From positions 1 to 18,883 of the forward strand of contig JAAZFR010000003.1 of NCBI GenBank assembly GCA_012971835.1: a stretch of 18,883 nt of DNA, read 5' to 3'. Source of the DNA: Erysipelotrichia bacterium. GTDB lineage: Bacteria > Bacillota_I > Bacilli_A > RFN20 > CAG-826. Shown in pieces: positions 1-8,094 of this stretch. Made by a program: the position numbers and the translations under genes. Below the pieces are notes generated by a model. That model was not told the origin of the DNA. It saw only the letters and a program-made list of their open reading frames with translations, and did no database searches. How positions within the stretch are numbered: position 1 is the first letter of the stretch; the number at the start of each line of letters is the position of its first letter.

Positions 1-135
1 ACGATTCAAGCGATTCATCAAGATATTTTGCCAACAGAAAAAGATGAGCGAGTATCTGTTATTATCGTTAAAAACGATACAACACCAAATCGCTATCCTC
101 GTCCCTATCATTTAATCAGTGCTAAACCCCTTTAA
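1..135 (+). CDS. rsmG: 16S rRNA (guanine-N7) methyltransferase RsmG, C-terminal end (partial)
   Basis: An open frame enters the window at base 1 and ends at TAA 133-135, giving 44 residues. The visible tail, with a hydrophobic strand (VSVIIVKND) and then a YPRPYHLISAKPL-like end, resembles the RsmG/GidB C-terminus, where a KYPRKxGTPxKxPL motif closes the protein. RsmG methylates G527 of 16S rRNA using S-adenosylmethionine. The assignment rests on this short tail plus context: rsmG lies directly upstream of parA (soj) near the origin in many Firmicutes. The N-terminal catalytic part is outside the window. The downstream gap to parA is 40 bases with no terminator hairpin visible, so the two may be co-transcribed. 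Confidence 0.7.
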   Translation, partial: TIQAIHQDILPTEKDERVSVIIVKNDTTPNRYPRPYHLISAKPL

Positions 136-175
136 CTATTTAAGGTAGCAACTAACTAAGGTAAACTTATAAATC

Positions 176-955
176 ATGACGAAAATAATTGGGATTGCAA
201 ATCAAAAGGGCGGAGTTGGGAAAACGACGACAGCCCTTAATTTATCAAGCGCTTTAGCACATTTTAAGCGACGCGTTTTACTAATTGATTTAGATCCGCA
301 AAGTGATGCGACAAGAGGTATCGGCTTGGACCCATCTCTTCTAACGAAAAGCGTCTACGATGTTCTTGCTAATAATTACGATATTAATAAAGCGATAAAA
401 AGAACGCCCTTGAAGTTTCTTGATATTCTTCCCAGCAGTTTAAAACTCGCCTCCCTTGATGCTTTTTTAACCGATAAGGTAATCGACAAAACAACTATTC
501 TTCGCGATGCTTTAAAATTGGTTAAAAAAGAATATGATTACGTCGTTATTGATTGTCCACCCTCACTTGGTATTTTAAATTTCAATTCAATGGTTGCTTC
601 GAACGCTATTTTGATCCCTGTTCAATGTGAATATTTTGCAATGGAGGCCGTCTCGACAACTCTCGGAGCGATTTCCAAGATTCAAAGATCATCCAATCCT
701 AAACTTGGTATCGAAGGATTTCTCTTAACGATGTATGATCCTCGCACAAGACTTGGCACCGAGATAACAACACAAATTAGAGGTCTTTTTAAAGAGAATA
801 CCTTTTTGACGACTATTCCTCGCAATATTTCGATTTCGGAAGCATCGGCAAAAGGTGTACCCGTCACGTTGTTCCGCCCAAGTTCCTCGGGAAGTTTGGC
901 TTATTTTTCTTTAGCTCGCGAAGTAATTGATAAAGAAGAAACAAACAAGATTTAA
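176..955 (+). CDS. parA: ParA/Soj-family chromosome partitioning ATPase
   Basis: This 259-residue protein is a full-length Soj-type ParA. The deviant Walker A box KGGVGKTT lies at residues 11-18, with signature Lys11 and P-loop Lys16. The Walker B strand VVIDCPP has Asp126, followed by the usual PVQCEYFAMEAV segment. Such ATPases dimerise on ATP, bind DNA non-specifically, and position chromosomes or regulate DnaA together with ParB. The ATG at 176 gives the normal N-terminus with the first strand directly before the P-loop; only a weak AAGGT lies upstream. No ParB gene follows. The next gene is an unrelated HTH protein 36 bases downstream, which is odd for an rsmG-parA locus, although lone soj-like genes are common in Mollicutes. 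The family call is firm. What partner it has is not visible here. Confidence 0.95.
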   Translation: MTKIIGIANQKGGVGKTTTALNLSSALAHFKRRVLLIDLDPQSDATRGIGLDPSLLTKSVYDVLANNYDINKAIKRTPLKFLDILPSSLKLASLDAFLTDKVIDKTTILRDALKLVKKEYDYVVIDCPPSLGILNFNSMVASNAILIPVQCEYFAMEAVSTTLGAISKIQRSSNPKLGIEGFLLTMYDPRTRLGTEITTQIRGLFKENTFLTTIPRNISISEASAKGVPVTLFRPSSSGSLAYFSLAREVIDKEETNKI

Positions 956-962
956 TTTACTA

Positions 963-981
963 ATTGTGCAATTTGCACAAT
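963..981. promoter_or_regulatory. Perfect 19-bp palindrome, candidate operator
   Basis: ATTGTGCAA and TTGCACAAT are exact reverse complements around one central T. The site lies between the parA stop and the start of the HTH gene, ending 10 bases before that ATG. Size and symmetry suit a dimeric DNA-binding protein, and the obvious candidate is the adjacent HTH protein acting on its own gene. In RNA it could also fold into an 8-bp stem with a 3-base loop next to a start that lacks a Shine-Dalgarno. It does not match the known Bacillus parS consensus. The symmetry is a fact of the sequence; the function is inferred. Confidence 0.55.
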
Positions 982-991
982 AATAAAATAT

Positions 992-1570
992 ATGATTAAA
1001 TACTACTTTTTTGCATCAAAAAAAGATATCAACGTTGAACGTTTTAACGATGCTTTGTATAGTGCCTATCCAAAAATATATGAAATACATTTTCTAGATG
1101 AACAAAACGGTTACATTGTTTCCGATGAATACTTTTATGACTCTCTTGAATCTTTGATTCCAGTCATCATGAGCGACACTGATAACTCATATACTGTTTT
1201 GATGTGTCACGATAATAGCGACTTGAGTCGTCTTGCCCTTAAAAAAGCCAAAAAAGGTCCGAATATTTATTTGACGAACATGGCTGACTTACTTTTTAAC
1301 CTAGTGATTGATGGCGATTATGATCTTTTCTTTGCTGTTAAGAAAAAGTTTGATACTATCTCTCGGCAATTGATGCTGACAGCCGAGACATTTGTCTCGA
1401 CTGGTTTGAATGCATCATTAGCAGCAAAAAAACTATATATTCACCGTAATACTTTTGCCTACCGTCTAAACCAATTTATCGAAGCGATCAATCTTGATAT
1501 TCGCGATTATCATAACGCTCAGTTTTTCAGCATTGTTCTTCGCTTAATAAGTCATAGTAAGTTCATATAA
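992..1570 (+). CDS. Protein with PucR-type C-terminal helix-turn-helix
   Basis: The protein has 192 residues. Residues about 132-187 match the PucR C-terminal HTH family (HTH_30): a leading helix, a segment like LNASLAAKKLYIHRNTFAYRL, then a closing LDIRDYHNAQFFSIVLRL. The IHRNTxxYRL core is the hallmark of that DNA-binding domain. The first 130 residues do not look like the PucR sensor, GAF or GGDEF-like parts found in classic family members, and I do not recognise them. No Shine-Dalgarno precedes the ATG, so translation may be coupled to parA or depend on the palindrome just upstream. The gene occupies the usual parB position. A transcriptional regulator, or a DNA-binding partner of ParA, are the two readings; neither is proven. 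Confidence 0.75.
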   Translation: MIKYYFFASKKDINVERFNDALYSAYPKIYEIHFLDEQNGYIVSDEYFYDSLESLIPVIMSDTDNSYTVLMCHDNSDLSRLALKKAKKGPNIYLTNMADLLFNLVIDGDYDLFFAVKKKFDTISRQLMLTAETFVSTGLNASLAAKKLYIHRNTFAYRLNQFIEAINLDIRDYHNAQFFSIVLRLISHSKFI

Positions 1571-1593
1571 TCATTACTTATCTATTGTTTAGA

Positions 1594-1613
1594 AAGTCGC
1601 AAAAATGCGACTT
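1594..1613 (+). terminator. Weak hairpin after the parA/HTH pair, possible terminator
   Basis: AAGTCGCA and TGCGACTT form a perfect 8-bp stem around an AAAA loop, 24 bases after the HTH gene stop. The following T-run (1627-1632) starts 13 bases after the stem, farther than in a classical intrinsic terminator. It may be a weak terminator or an RNA-processing hairpin separating the parA unit from the ATPase operon. Confidence 0.4.
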
Positions 1614-1650
1614 ATCCATTTATATATTTTTTGATTTGCTCGGTGATTTA

Positions 1651-1679
1651 TAGATATATACTATGTATTGTGTTAAAAT
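1651..1679 (+). promoter_or_regulatory. Predicted promoter of the V-ATPase operon
   Basis: The -35 TAGATA (1651-1656) and -10 TAAAAT (1674-1679) are separated by 17 bp. A TG dinucleotide at 1671-1672 gives an extended -10 element. Transcription would start near 1686, leaving a leader of about 35 bases before the first ATPase gene. The region is AT-rich and lies between the hairpin at 1594-1613 and the strong ribosome site at 1708-1715. The match is good for a sigma-A type promoter but has not been tested. Confidence 0.5.
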
Positions 1680-1720
1680 ACTAATTTGACATTTGCTAGT
1701 TATATTGTGAGGTGATTTTT

Positions 1721-2041
1721 GTGGAAGCGATGAAGAAAATAATGCAAGCCGAACAACAAGCTTCAAGTCTTGTTACTGAAGCTCGCGTTTATAAGACGAT
1801 GCTGCTTAATCAAGCTAGGAAAAAAGGTGAAGATAGAGCAAAGTCTCTTCTTTTGGAAGCTGAAAATATTCGCAAAAAACATGAAGAAGAAACACAAGAA
1901 ATAATCACGAATTCAAAACAAGAATTTGCCAAGAATATTGATAATATTGCTAGTGAACTGCAAAACCAAGTTGCCGGCAAGAAGAATAAACTAGTCAATC
2001 AATTAATAAATGAGGTAATGGTCAGTGATCGTTCCCGTTAA
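1721..2041 (+). CDS. ntpF: V-type ATPase peripheral stalk subunit (NtpF/subunit G-like)
   Basis: This is a 106-residue, highly charged, Ala/Glu/Lys/Gln-rich protein that reads as one long coiled coil with no membrane segment. It matches the small stalk subunit that pairs with subunit E as the stator linking the V1 head to subunit a. The assignment rests on composition and on its place as first gene of an F-I-K-E-C-G-A-B-D operon. I chose GTG 1721 because GAGGTGA (1709-1715) is a near-perfect Shine-Dalgarno six bases upstream. A GTG at 1712 in the same frame lies inside that Shine-Dalgarno, and ATG 1730 is also in frame. The 3' end overlaps ntpI by 17 bases, so translation is probably coupled. 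Confidence 0.75.
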   Translation: MEAMKKIMQAEQQASSLVTEARVYKTMLLNQARKKGEDRAKSLLLEAENIRKKHEEETQEIITNSKQEFAKNIDNIASELQNQVAGKKNKLVNQLINEVMVSDRSR

Positions 2042-3959
2042 AAAGGCCCGAGTTTTCGTACTTGAAGAGCACAAAAATGAGCTTGTCCGTGCTTTGCAAA
2101 AAGCCGAACTTTTGATGATTATTCCAGCACAAAGCTCAAGTGCAGATGTGACGGAAGATAACGCTCTTCTTCAACGGATTAGTAAAGCCCTTAGCGACTT
2201 GAACCGTTATGGAAAGAAGAAATCTCTTTTTGAACATCAAGAAGTCACTTATGAACGCTTTATGATGGAAGACGAAGCTCAAGAACGTTTATTAGATAGT
2301 GTCGAAACGAATATTCTAGCCTTGAATACTGCAAGCACGAAGATTAAAAAAGGAAAGGAATTGCTCGATAAGTATTATCCTTTTCGCGAAATTGACTTAA
2401 AAGTCAGAGACTTAAAACAATCTTCTTTGGTTCGTTACCACATCGGCTATATTAAAGAAGAAAATCTCGAAGGTGCAATCGAGTATTTAAACAAAAATAA
2501 TGTTCCGTTTGAAAAACTAGCTAAATCCGATTATGGATCAGCGCTTCTACTGGCGTCTTATTTCGAAGAAGATGAAACAGTAATTAATAAAATGGCAAAT
2601 TATTCTTTTGCTGATGTTGATTTCCCTGATGTTGATATTTCTTTAAAAGACTACATTGCTGAAATCGAAGACAATCTGCAAATTGAGCAAGCTAAAGTTA
2701 TTGAATATCAAGAAAATCTTAAGCTACTAGCAAGGAGTAAAAACCAATTAAGTCTCATGTATGATCGTATTCAAGCCAAAATCGATTGCAAAAGCATCAC
2801 TTTCGGTAAAACCGAGCGTTCGTTTTTTCTCGATGGTTGGGTGCGAAGTGACCAAATAGCATTGCTTGAAAAAACGGTAGCTAGTATTACCAAAGAATTT
2901 GATATTGAATTTAGTGAACCAGGCGAAGCCGACTTGCCTCCGACGGCTGTTAAAAACAATAAGTTTATTTCTCAATTTGAAACAATTACGAATATGTTTT
3001 CGGTTCCGAGTCATAAAGAAATTGATCCAAACCCCGCCATGGCGATTTGGTATTGGATAATTTTTGGCATCATGATGGGTGATATCGGTTATGGAATACT
3101 GATGTTAATCCTTTTTGGATTAGGTCTTCTTTTAATCAAACCTAAAGGAGCCTTTAAAAAGCTCATTAGTGTCTTTTTCTACTCAGGAATCACTTCGATA
3201 ATTGCTGGTATTTTATTTGGCAGTTTCTTCGGGGCTAATTTTGATTTAGGCGCCCTGATTGGCGGTTTGTTTGGACAGCAGTGGACAAGTGTATTATTGA
3301 ATCCCGTAACTGATCCATTAATAATGTTAGGCTTTTCGCTCGTGTTTGGAATCCTACATATTGTTAATGGCCTAGGCTTTAAGATGGCAATACTAATTAA
3401 AAGAAAAGATTATGTCGGTGCGATTGCCGATGGCTTAAGTTGGATTTTAATTCTTGTCGGTTTAGTTTTCGTTGCTGCTCAAATGGTAATCTGGTCATCG
3501 CTTGTTGTTTTAAGCTACATTGGGTTAGGTTTGGCTGGTCTCGGCGCAATTATTCTCTTGGTTTTAGCGGGGCGAAAAAGCAAAAACATTTTTGGCAAGA
3601 TCTTTGGCGGTCTTGGCGCCCTGTATCAATCAACGAGTTACATTAGTGACATCTTATCTTATTCGCGTATTTTAGCATTGAGTCTATCATCAGCGGTTAT
3701 CGCCTCAACTATGAATCTCCTCGCCGGTATGATTCAAGGCAATATTATTGGTATTATCTTATCCATTTTTGTTTATTTAATCGGACATATTTTCAATTTT
3801 GCAATGGGTATGCTGTCAGCATACGTGCACGATGGCCGTCTGCAATACATCGAATTTTTTGGCAAGTTTTACGAAGGCGGAGGTTATTTGTTTGAACCCT
3901 TTGCCATCCGTTTAAAACATATAAATGAAATCTCGGATTTGCGAGAAGAAAGGAGATAG
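2025..3959 (+). CDS. ntpI: V-type ATPase membrane subunit a (NtpI)
   Basis: The 644-residue size fits NtpI. The N-terminal half, to about residue 330, is soluble and helical and anchors the peripheral stalks. The C-terminal half holds the membrane helices, beginning near AIWYWIIFGIMMGDIGYG. The motif SYSRILALSLSS carries Arg548 and the closing GHIFNFAMG...GRLQYIEFFGKFYEGGG carries Arg605. Both arginine-bearing segments are conserved in this family, where arginine opposes the rotor-ring glutamate and opens the ion half-channels. The GTG start at 2025 has GAGG nine bases upstream and lies within the end of ntpF. The gene is complete with no missing segment. It ends in the Shine-Dalgarno region of ntpK, supporting one transcript. 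Confidence 0.95.
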   Translation: MIVPVKKARVFVLEEHKNELVRALQKAELLMIIPAQSSSADVTEDNALLQRISKALSDLNRYGKKKSLFEHQEVTYERFMMEDEAQERLLDSVETNILALNTASTKIKKGKELLDKYYPFREIDLKVRDLKQSSLVRYHIGYIKEENLEGAIEYLNKNNVPFEKLAKSDYGSALLLASYFEEDETVINKMANYSFADVDFPDVDISLKDYIAEIEDNLQIEQAKVIEYQENLKLLARSKNQLSLMYDRIQAKIDCKSITFGKTERSFFLDGWVRSDQIALLEKTVASITKEFDIEFSEPGEADLPPTAVKNNKFISQFETITNMFSVPSHKEIDPNPAMAIWYWIIFGIMMGDIGYGILMLILFGLGLLLIKPKGAFKKLISVFFYSGITSIIAGILFGSFFGANFDLGALIGGLFGQQWTSVLLNPVTDPLIMLGFSLVFGILHIVNGLGFKMAILIKRKDYVGAIADGLSWILILVGLVFVAAQMVIWSSLVVLSYIGLGLAGLGAIILLVLAGRKSKNIFGKIFGGLGALYQSTSYISDILSYSRILALSLSSAVIASTMNLLAGMIQGNIIGIILSIFVYLIGHIFNFAMGMLSAYVHDGRLQYIEFFGKFYEGGGYLFEPFAIRLKHINEISDLREERR

Positions 3960-3963
3960 AATC

Positions 3964-4437
3964 ATGACTTATGGATTAGTTCTATCGATTATTGGTGCGG
4001 CTTTGGCTGCAGGATTGGCCGGCATTGGCTCAGCTATTGGTGTTTCGATTGCTGGTCGAGCTGGAAACGGTGTCTTAGCGGAGAAACCAGACTTATTCGG
4101 TCGTATCTTAGTTTTGCAGGCTTTGCCTGGAACGCAAGGTATTTATGGCTTCTTGCTGGCTGTTTTGATTTTACAAAAAGTCGGTCTTCTCGGCGGGACA
4201 GCAGTCGCGTTAACTGATTGGCAAGGTTGGGCCTTTTTAGGTGCCGCCCTTCCGATAGCGATTGTTGGCCTATTGTCAGGAATTGCACAAGGCAAAGTCG
4301 CCGCTACTTCCATTTTGATGACAGGTAAAAGACCAGAAATGATGACGCGCGGTATGACGATGACGGCTATTGTTGAAACATATGCCATTCTCGCCTTGCT
4401 TGTTAGCATTCTCATGTATAGTGCGATTGCCATCTAG
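3964..4437 (+). CDS. ntpK: V-type ATPase rotor subunit c/K (NtpK), Na+-type
   Basis: This 157-residue proteolipid has four membrane helices arranged as two fused hairpins, as in E. hirae NtpK (156 residues). The ion-carrying glutamate is Glu138 in TAIVETYAIL. Leu54, Thr57 and Gln58 (LPGTQGIYGF) and Gln109 (GIAQGKVAA) line up with the residues that, with the glutamate, hold Na+ in the E. hirae rotor. This predicts sodium rather than proton transport, an inference from the conserved site. I chose ATG 3964 because AAAGGAGA lies just upstream and the N-terminus then begins directly with helix 1; an in-frame ATG at 3925 would add a charged extension inside the ntpI end. The gene ends at TAG just before the ntpE ribosome site. 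Confidence 0.95.
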   Translation: MTYGLVLSIIGAALAAGLAGIGSAIGVSIAGRAGNGVLAEKPDLFGRILVLQALPGTQGIYGFLLAVLILQKVGLLGGTAVALTDWQGWAFLGAALPIAIVGLLSGIAQGKVAATSILMTGKRPEMMTRGMTMTAIVETYAILALLVSILMYSAIAI

Positions 4438-4446
4438 GAGTAAAAG

Positions 4447-5064
4447 ATGACAATTTACGAAAAGATAGCCAAAAAAGGCCAAGCAGAAAGCGATGCAATT
4501 CGTAAAGAAGCCGAAATCGAAGCTAAAGGTATTGAACACAAAATTGTTGCTGAAGCGGAGAAAGAAGCATCTTTAATTATTTCTGCTTCTGAAGATGCAA
4601 GACGGAATGCTATTCATCAGAATAAAGCTTTAAATGAGTTGGAAATTAAACAAGTGACTTCTTCATTGAAAAGCAAAGTGATTGATGATATTTTCGCTTC
4701 TGTTTTTGAACACTTTAATAATATTAAAGAAAAAGAGCTACTTTCTTTTGTGGTTCACTTGATTAGAAATGAAAAAATTGATGGTGGTGAAGTAATGCGT
4801 GTTAATAAAAATAACTACGCTAAATACTTAAATGCTTTATCATCCCACAAGGCAGCCAAAAAGATTGATCTTGATTTACTGAATAAAGCGTTAGGTGACA
4901 ACTATCATCTTGTGCTGGAGAATGTGGATTCGAGAGAAGAAGACGGCTTTATATTAATTGGCGAAACATATGACTTAAACTTTAGTGTTAAACCTTTACT
5001 TAACGTTCTTCGCAAGAAAAGAGAAAAAGAACTATATAAGATGTTGTTTGGAGATGAAGAATAG
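4447..5064 (+). CDS. ntpE: V-type ATPase peripheral stalk subunit E (NtpE)
   Basis: The protein has 205 residues. Residues 1-80 form a charged Ala/Glu/Lys coiled coil and the rest a globular domain ending in a basic helix (NVLRKKREKELYKML). This is the usual build of subunit E, which pairs with the small stalk protein and binds the top of the A3B3 head. The sequence is poorly conserved in this family, so the call leans on architecture and its place between the rotor gene ntpK and ntpC. The AGGAG at 4436-4440 overlaps the ntpK stop and sets the ATG at 4447. The next gene begins two bases after the stop. Confidence 0.85.
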   Translation: MTIYEKIAKKGQAESDAIRKEAEIEAKGIEHKIVAEAEKEASLIISASEDARRNAIHQNKALNELEIKQVTSSLKSKVIDDIFASVFEHFNNIKEKELLSFVVHLIRNEKIDGGEVMRVNKNNYAKYLNALSSHKAAKKIDLDLLNKALGDNYHLVLENVDSREEDGFILIGETYDLNFSVKPLLNVLRKKREKELYKMLFGDEE

Positions 5065-5066
5065 CA

Positions 5067-6005
5067 ATGAGCGATTATACTTTTGCCAACGCGCTACTAG
5101 CGACTAAGTCCGCGAGTCTTCTTTCTAATCATCAGTTTCGCGAACTAAAAAGCACCGATGATGCGATGTATCTTTTAAAGTTACAGTCATTTGGTTATGC
5201 GCCTGGTGAAAAAGAACAAAACGTCGATGAGGTCGTAAAAAATGAGGTAATTAAACTCAAAGAAGAATTGATGAGTATTTTACCTAACGATGATTTGCCT
5301 CTTTTCTTTTTTACAAAGTACGATCTAACTAACATTCGCTCTTTTTTTAAAAATAAATTTTTGCGGACCGAAATCGAATCTTTTGAAGATGCTGGTTATC
5401 TAACCTATAAAGATTTGGAATTAGCGATTCTTAAGGACAATTATTATGGGGTGATGGCACCATATAAGGAATTGTTTTCGCACTTTTTCCAATCTTCGTA
5501 TGAAGATAGTTTTACCTTGGTCAACGAGATTCAAAGAGTATTTCAAGGATTATTGTCTGAGGCCATTTCCAAGCGCAAAGATATCGTCTTAAAAACATAC
5601 TTTGTTATTTCAACCGACATTAATAATCTACTGACTCTTCTTCGCATTAACAAAATGCAAATGGATATCGTTATTCTTGAAAATAATCTATTAGACTATG
5701 GTTCAATACCTGTCAAAGAAATTGCCTTATTACATAACGCCTCATCAAGAGACATAATTACTCGTTATTCATCTTTGTATTTGACTCGTTTTGTCGAACC
5801 TCTCGAGCACTATTTTAGCGATGGTGACTTTGTCAAGTTGGAGCACGCCCTCCTTAAAATCTTGCTCGAGGAGCTCGAACCTTATCAGGTTGATATCAAA
5901 TCAACAGCGTCGATTATTGCTTATGTCGTACGTAAGCAAATAGAAATTGTTGATATTCGTCGTTTATATTTTGATCGCAAAGCGTCTTTGATGGTAGGTT
6001 CATAA
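5067..6005 (+). CDS. ntpC: V-type ATPase subunit C/d (NtpC), central rotor socket
   Basis: This 312-residue, all-helical protein without membrane segments fits the C/d family. That subunit sits as a funnel on the c-ring and receives the central shaft. Features in line with the family are the N-terminal YTFANALLATKSASLLS segment, the LTNIRSFFK motif in the first third, a second NNLLTLLRINK segment, and a C-terminal ending near VDIRRLYFDRK. Such threefold helical repeats with recurrent LxxLLR-type motifs are typical. The length is slightly below the common ~330 residues. It starts two bases after ntpE with a distant GGAG (5050-5053), and is followed by ntpG after one base, so it is translationally coupled on both sides. 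Confidence 0.88.
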   Translation: MSDYTFANALLATKSASLLSNHQFRELKSTDDAMYLLKLQSFGYAPGEKEQNVDEVVKNEVIKLKEELMSILPNDDLPLFFFTKYDLTNIRSFFKNKFLRTEIESFEDAGYLTYKDLELAILKDNYYGVMAPYKELFSHFFQSSYEDSFTLVNEIQRVFQGLLSEAISKRKDIVLKTYFVISTDINNLLTLLRINKMQMDIVILENNLLDYGSIPVKEIALLHNASSRDIITRYSSLYLTRFVEPLEHYFSDGDFVKLEHALLKILLEELEPYQVDIKSTASIIAYVVRKQIEIVDIRRLYFDRKASLMVGS

Positions 6006-6006
6006 G

Positions 6007-6315
6007 ATGAAAGATAAATTGGTGGCGATTGCCAAAAGCGAAAACGTCTATTTCTTTCGCGGCCTTGGCTTTACAACTTATCTTGCTGATGATGAAATCA
6101 AAATGAGAAAAGTACTGGATGAGCTAACAAAGGACACTCAATTAATAGTTATTGATGAAAAATTGCAATCATTAATTGGCGATTATCGCCGTCGCATAAG
6201 CGATAAGGCGTTTCCAATCATCGTCGCCCTTCCAATCGATGAAAGTGCAACGGGACAAGGTTTAGAAAAACTTAGAGACGATGTCGAAAAAGCAATAGGA
6301 TTAAAGCTGTTTTAG
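6007..6315 (+). CDS. ntpG: V-type ATPase subunit F (NtpG), central shaft
   Basis: This 102-residue protein has the flavodoxin-like alpha/beta build of the small shaft subunit. An opening strand is followed by a [12 protein letters not shown] turn, a central strand QLIVIDEKL, then a third strand FPIIVALP and a C-terminal helix [11 protein letters not shown]. In the assembled enzyme this subunit binds the side of subunit D and modulates ATP hydrolysis. It begins one base after the ntpC stop, with only an AGG nearby, which suggests coupled translation. Its position between C and A is the canonical one, and this raises confidence for a protein whose primary sequence alone would be a weaker match. 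Confidence 0.88.
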   Translation: MKDKLVAIAKSENVYFFRGLGFTTYLADDEIKMRKVLDELTKDTQLIVIDEKLQSLIGDYRRRISDKAFPIIVALPIDESATGQGLEKLRDDVEKAIGLKLF

Positions 6316-6328
6316 AAAGGAAGAGAAT

Positions 6329-8092
6329 ATGGACAAAATTGGAATAATTACTAAAGTTGCCGGCCCGCTGGTTGTCGCTTCGGGCATGGAGAACGTACAA
6401 GTATATGATGTCGTTCGCGTGTCGAATAAAAAGTTAATCGGTGAAGTTATCGAACTACGTGGCGATCTCGCCTCGATTCAAGTTTATGAAGAGACGTCTG
6501 GGATTGGTCCCGGCGAACCTGTTTATTTTACTAACGAACCACTTTCAGCCGAACTTGGTCCCGGACTTATCGAATCGATTTTTGACGGCATTCAACGCCC
6601 ATTAAGCAGTATATACGATAATTATGGATCCCATATCCCATTAGGGATTGATCTTCCCAGACTTAATCGCGACAAAATATGGAATTTTAAGCCTGTTGCT
6701 GAAATAAATACGAAAGTAAGTGGTGGCATGATTTTAGGCACAGTCAAAGAGACACCAGTTGTCGTTCATAAAATAATGGTCCCGCCTCATGTGTCAGGAA
6801 AATTAGTTTGGCTTCATGATGGTGAGGCAAAAGTTACTGATTCGATTGCAAAAATCATCACTAGTGAGGGTCGGGAACTTTCCCTTAATATGATTCAATA
6901 TTGGCCCGTAAGAAAAAAACGCCCGTACATTAATAAACTCGCGCCGAATAAACTAATGGTTACTGGACAAAGAGTTATTGACGCTCTCTTTCCTGTCTCA
7001 ATCGGCGGTATCGCTGCTATTCCCGGACCTTTCGGTTCAGGAAAAACGGTTGTTCAACATCAACTTGCTAAATGGGCTGATGCTGACATTATTGTTTATG
7101 TCGGATGCGGTGAACGCGGAAATGAAATGACTGATGTTTTAATGGAGTTTCCTCGTTTGAAAGATCCGCGGACCGGTGAATCGCTAATGAAGAGGACAGT
7201 TTTAATTGCCAATACTTCTAATATGCCAGTCGCGGCTCGTGAAGCATCGATCTACACGGGAATTACGATTGCTGAATATTATCGTGATATGGGTTATAAA
7301 GTAGCGATTATGGCTGACTCAACCTCGCGTTGGGCTGAAGCTTTGCGCGAAATGTCATCTCGCCTTGAAGAAATGCCGGGCGAAGAAGGCTACCCAGCTT
7401 ATTTATCAAGTCGGCTTGCCGAATTTTATGAAAGAGCTGGATATGTAACTTGTTTAGGCGATAAAGAACGCGAAGGAGCCGTTACGGCAATTGGAGCTGT
7501 TTCGCCACCAGGAGGAGATACTTCTGAACCCGTTTCGCAAGCGACCTTGCGAATTGTAAAGGTTTTCTGGGGTTTGTCGGCCACTCTAGCCTATCGACGT
7601 CACTTTCCGGCCATTGATTGGTTAAAAAGTTACAGTTTATATGAAGATGTCCTTCATCAAGATATTAATGCAAACTATCATAAAGATTGGAGCAAGTTGA
7701 TAAGAAGAGTTCAAATACTATTGCAAGAAGAAGCTTCCTTACAGGAAATTGTCCGTCTTGTCGGTCTTGATTCCCTTTCTAAGGCCGATCGAATTAAATT
7801 ATTAGCTTCTCAAATGATTCGCGAGGACTTTCTTCATCAAAATGCTTACAACTCTGTCGATACATATACATCAATTAATAAGCAATATTTGATGTTAAAG
7901 ACGATTTTGAAATGGTATGACCTTGGTAACCAAGCTTTAGAAAAGGGTAAAACTTTTTCAGAAATAGAAAAAATGAAAACAACTGAACGTATCGGTCGAA
8001 TTAAATATGTTCAAGAAGAAGATGTAAGCGAAGAAACGAATAGTATACAACAGGCGATGGAAAAAGAGTTTTCATCACTGAGAGAGGAGTAA
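6329..8092 (+). CDS. ntpA: V-type ATPase catalytic subunit A (NtpA)
   Basis: This 587-residue catalytic subunit has the P-loop GPFGSGKT at residues 233-240 (Lys239) and the catalytic Glu262 in GCGERGNEM. An A-subunit-specific bulge precedes the P-loop, and the [29 protein letters not shown] block and [11 protein letters not shown] segment are intact. The N-terminal beta-barrel begins with [16 protein letters not shown]. Three copies alternate with subunit B in the cytoplasmic head and hydrolyse or make ATP. GAAAGGAAGAG lies upstream of the ATG. Every expected catalytic motif is present at normal spacing and the length is standard, so an active enzyme is predicted. It belongs to the same transcript as its neighbours, with a 13-base gap from ntpG. 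Confidence 0.98.
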   Translation: MDKIGIITKVAGPLVVASGMENVQVYDVVRVSNKKLIGEVIELRGDLASIQVYEETSGIGPGEPVYFTNEPLSAELGPGLIESIFDGIQRPLSSIYDNYGSHIPLGIDLPRLNRDKIWNFKPVAEINTKVSGGMILGTVKETPVVVHKIMVPPHVSGKLVWLHDGEAKVTDSIAKIITSEGRELSLNMIQYWPVRKKRPYINKLAPNKLMVTGQRVIDALFPVSIGGIAAIPGPFGSGKTVVQHQLAKWADADIIVYVGCGERGNEMTDVLMEFPRLKDPRTGESLMKRTVLIANTSNMPVAAREASIYTGITIAEYYRDMGYKVAIMADSTSRWAEALREMSSRLEEMPGEEGYPAYLSSRLAEFYERAGYVTCLGDKEREGAVTAIGAVSPPGGDTSEPVSQATLRIVKVFWGLSATLAYRRHFPAIDWLKSYSLYEDVLHQDINANYHKDWSKLIRRVQILLQEEASLQEIVRLVGLDSLSKADRIKLLASQMIREDFLHQNAYNSVDTYTSINKQYLMLKTILKWYDLGNQALEKGKTFSEIEKMKTTERIGRIKYVQEEDVSEETNSIQQAMEKEFSSLREE

Positions 8093-8094
8093 TC

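Noticed and set aside
1612..1620. TTATCCATT as a DnaA box near parA
   Set aside because: It differs from the consensus TTATNCACA at the last bases and is single; no cluster of boxes or AT-rich unwinding element marks an origin in the window.
1686..1691. Perfect TTGACA as -35 of the V-ATPase operon
   Set aside because: The nearest -10-like TATATT is only nine bases downstream and lies directly before the ribosome site. The extended -10 set at 1651-1679 has proper spacing.
3925..3963. Upstream in-frame start for ntpK
   Set aside because: It lies within ntpI, adds a charged stretch before the first membrane helix and lacks a ribosome site, whereas ATG 3964 follows a strong one.
4034..4539. Several overlapping minus-strand frames opposite ntpK and the start of ntpE
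   Set aside because: They are mirror images of a GC-richer conserved gene, have no ribosome sites and no recognisable domains.
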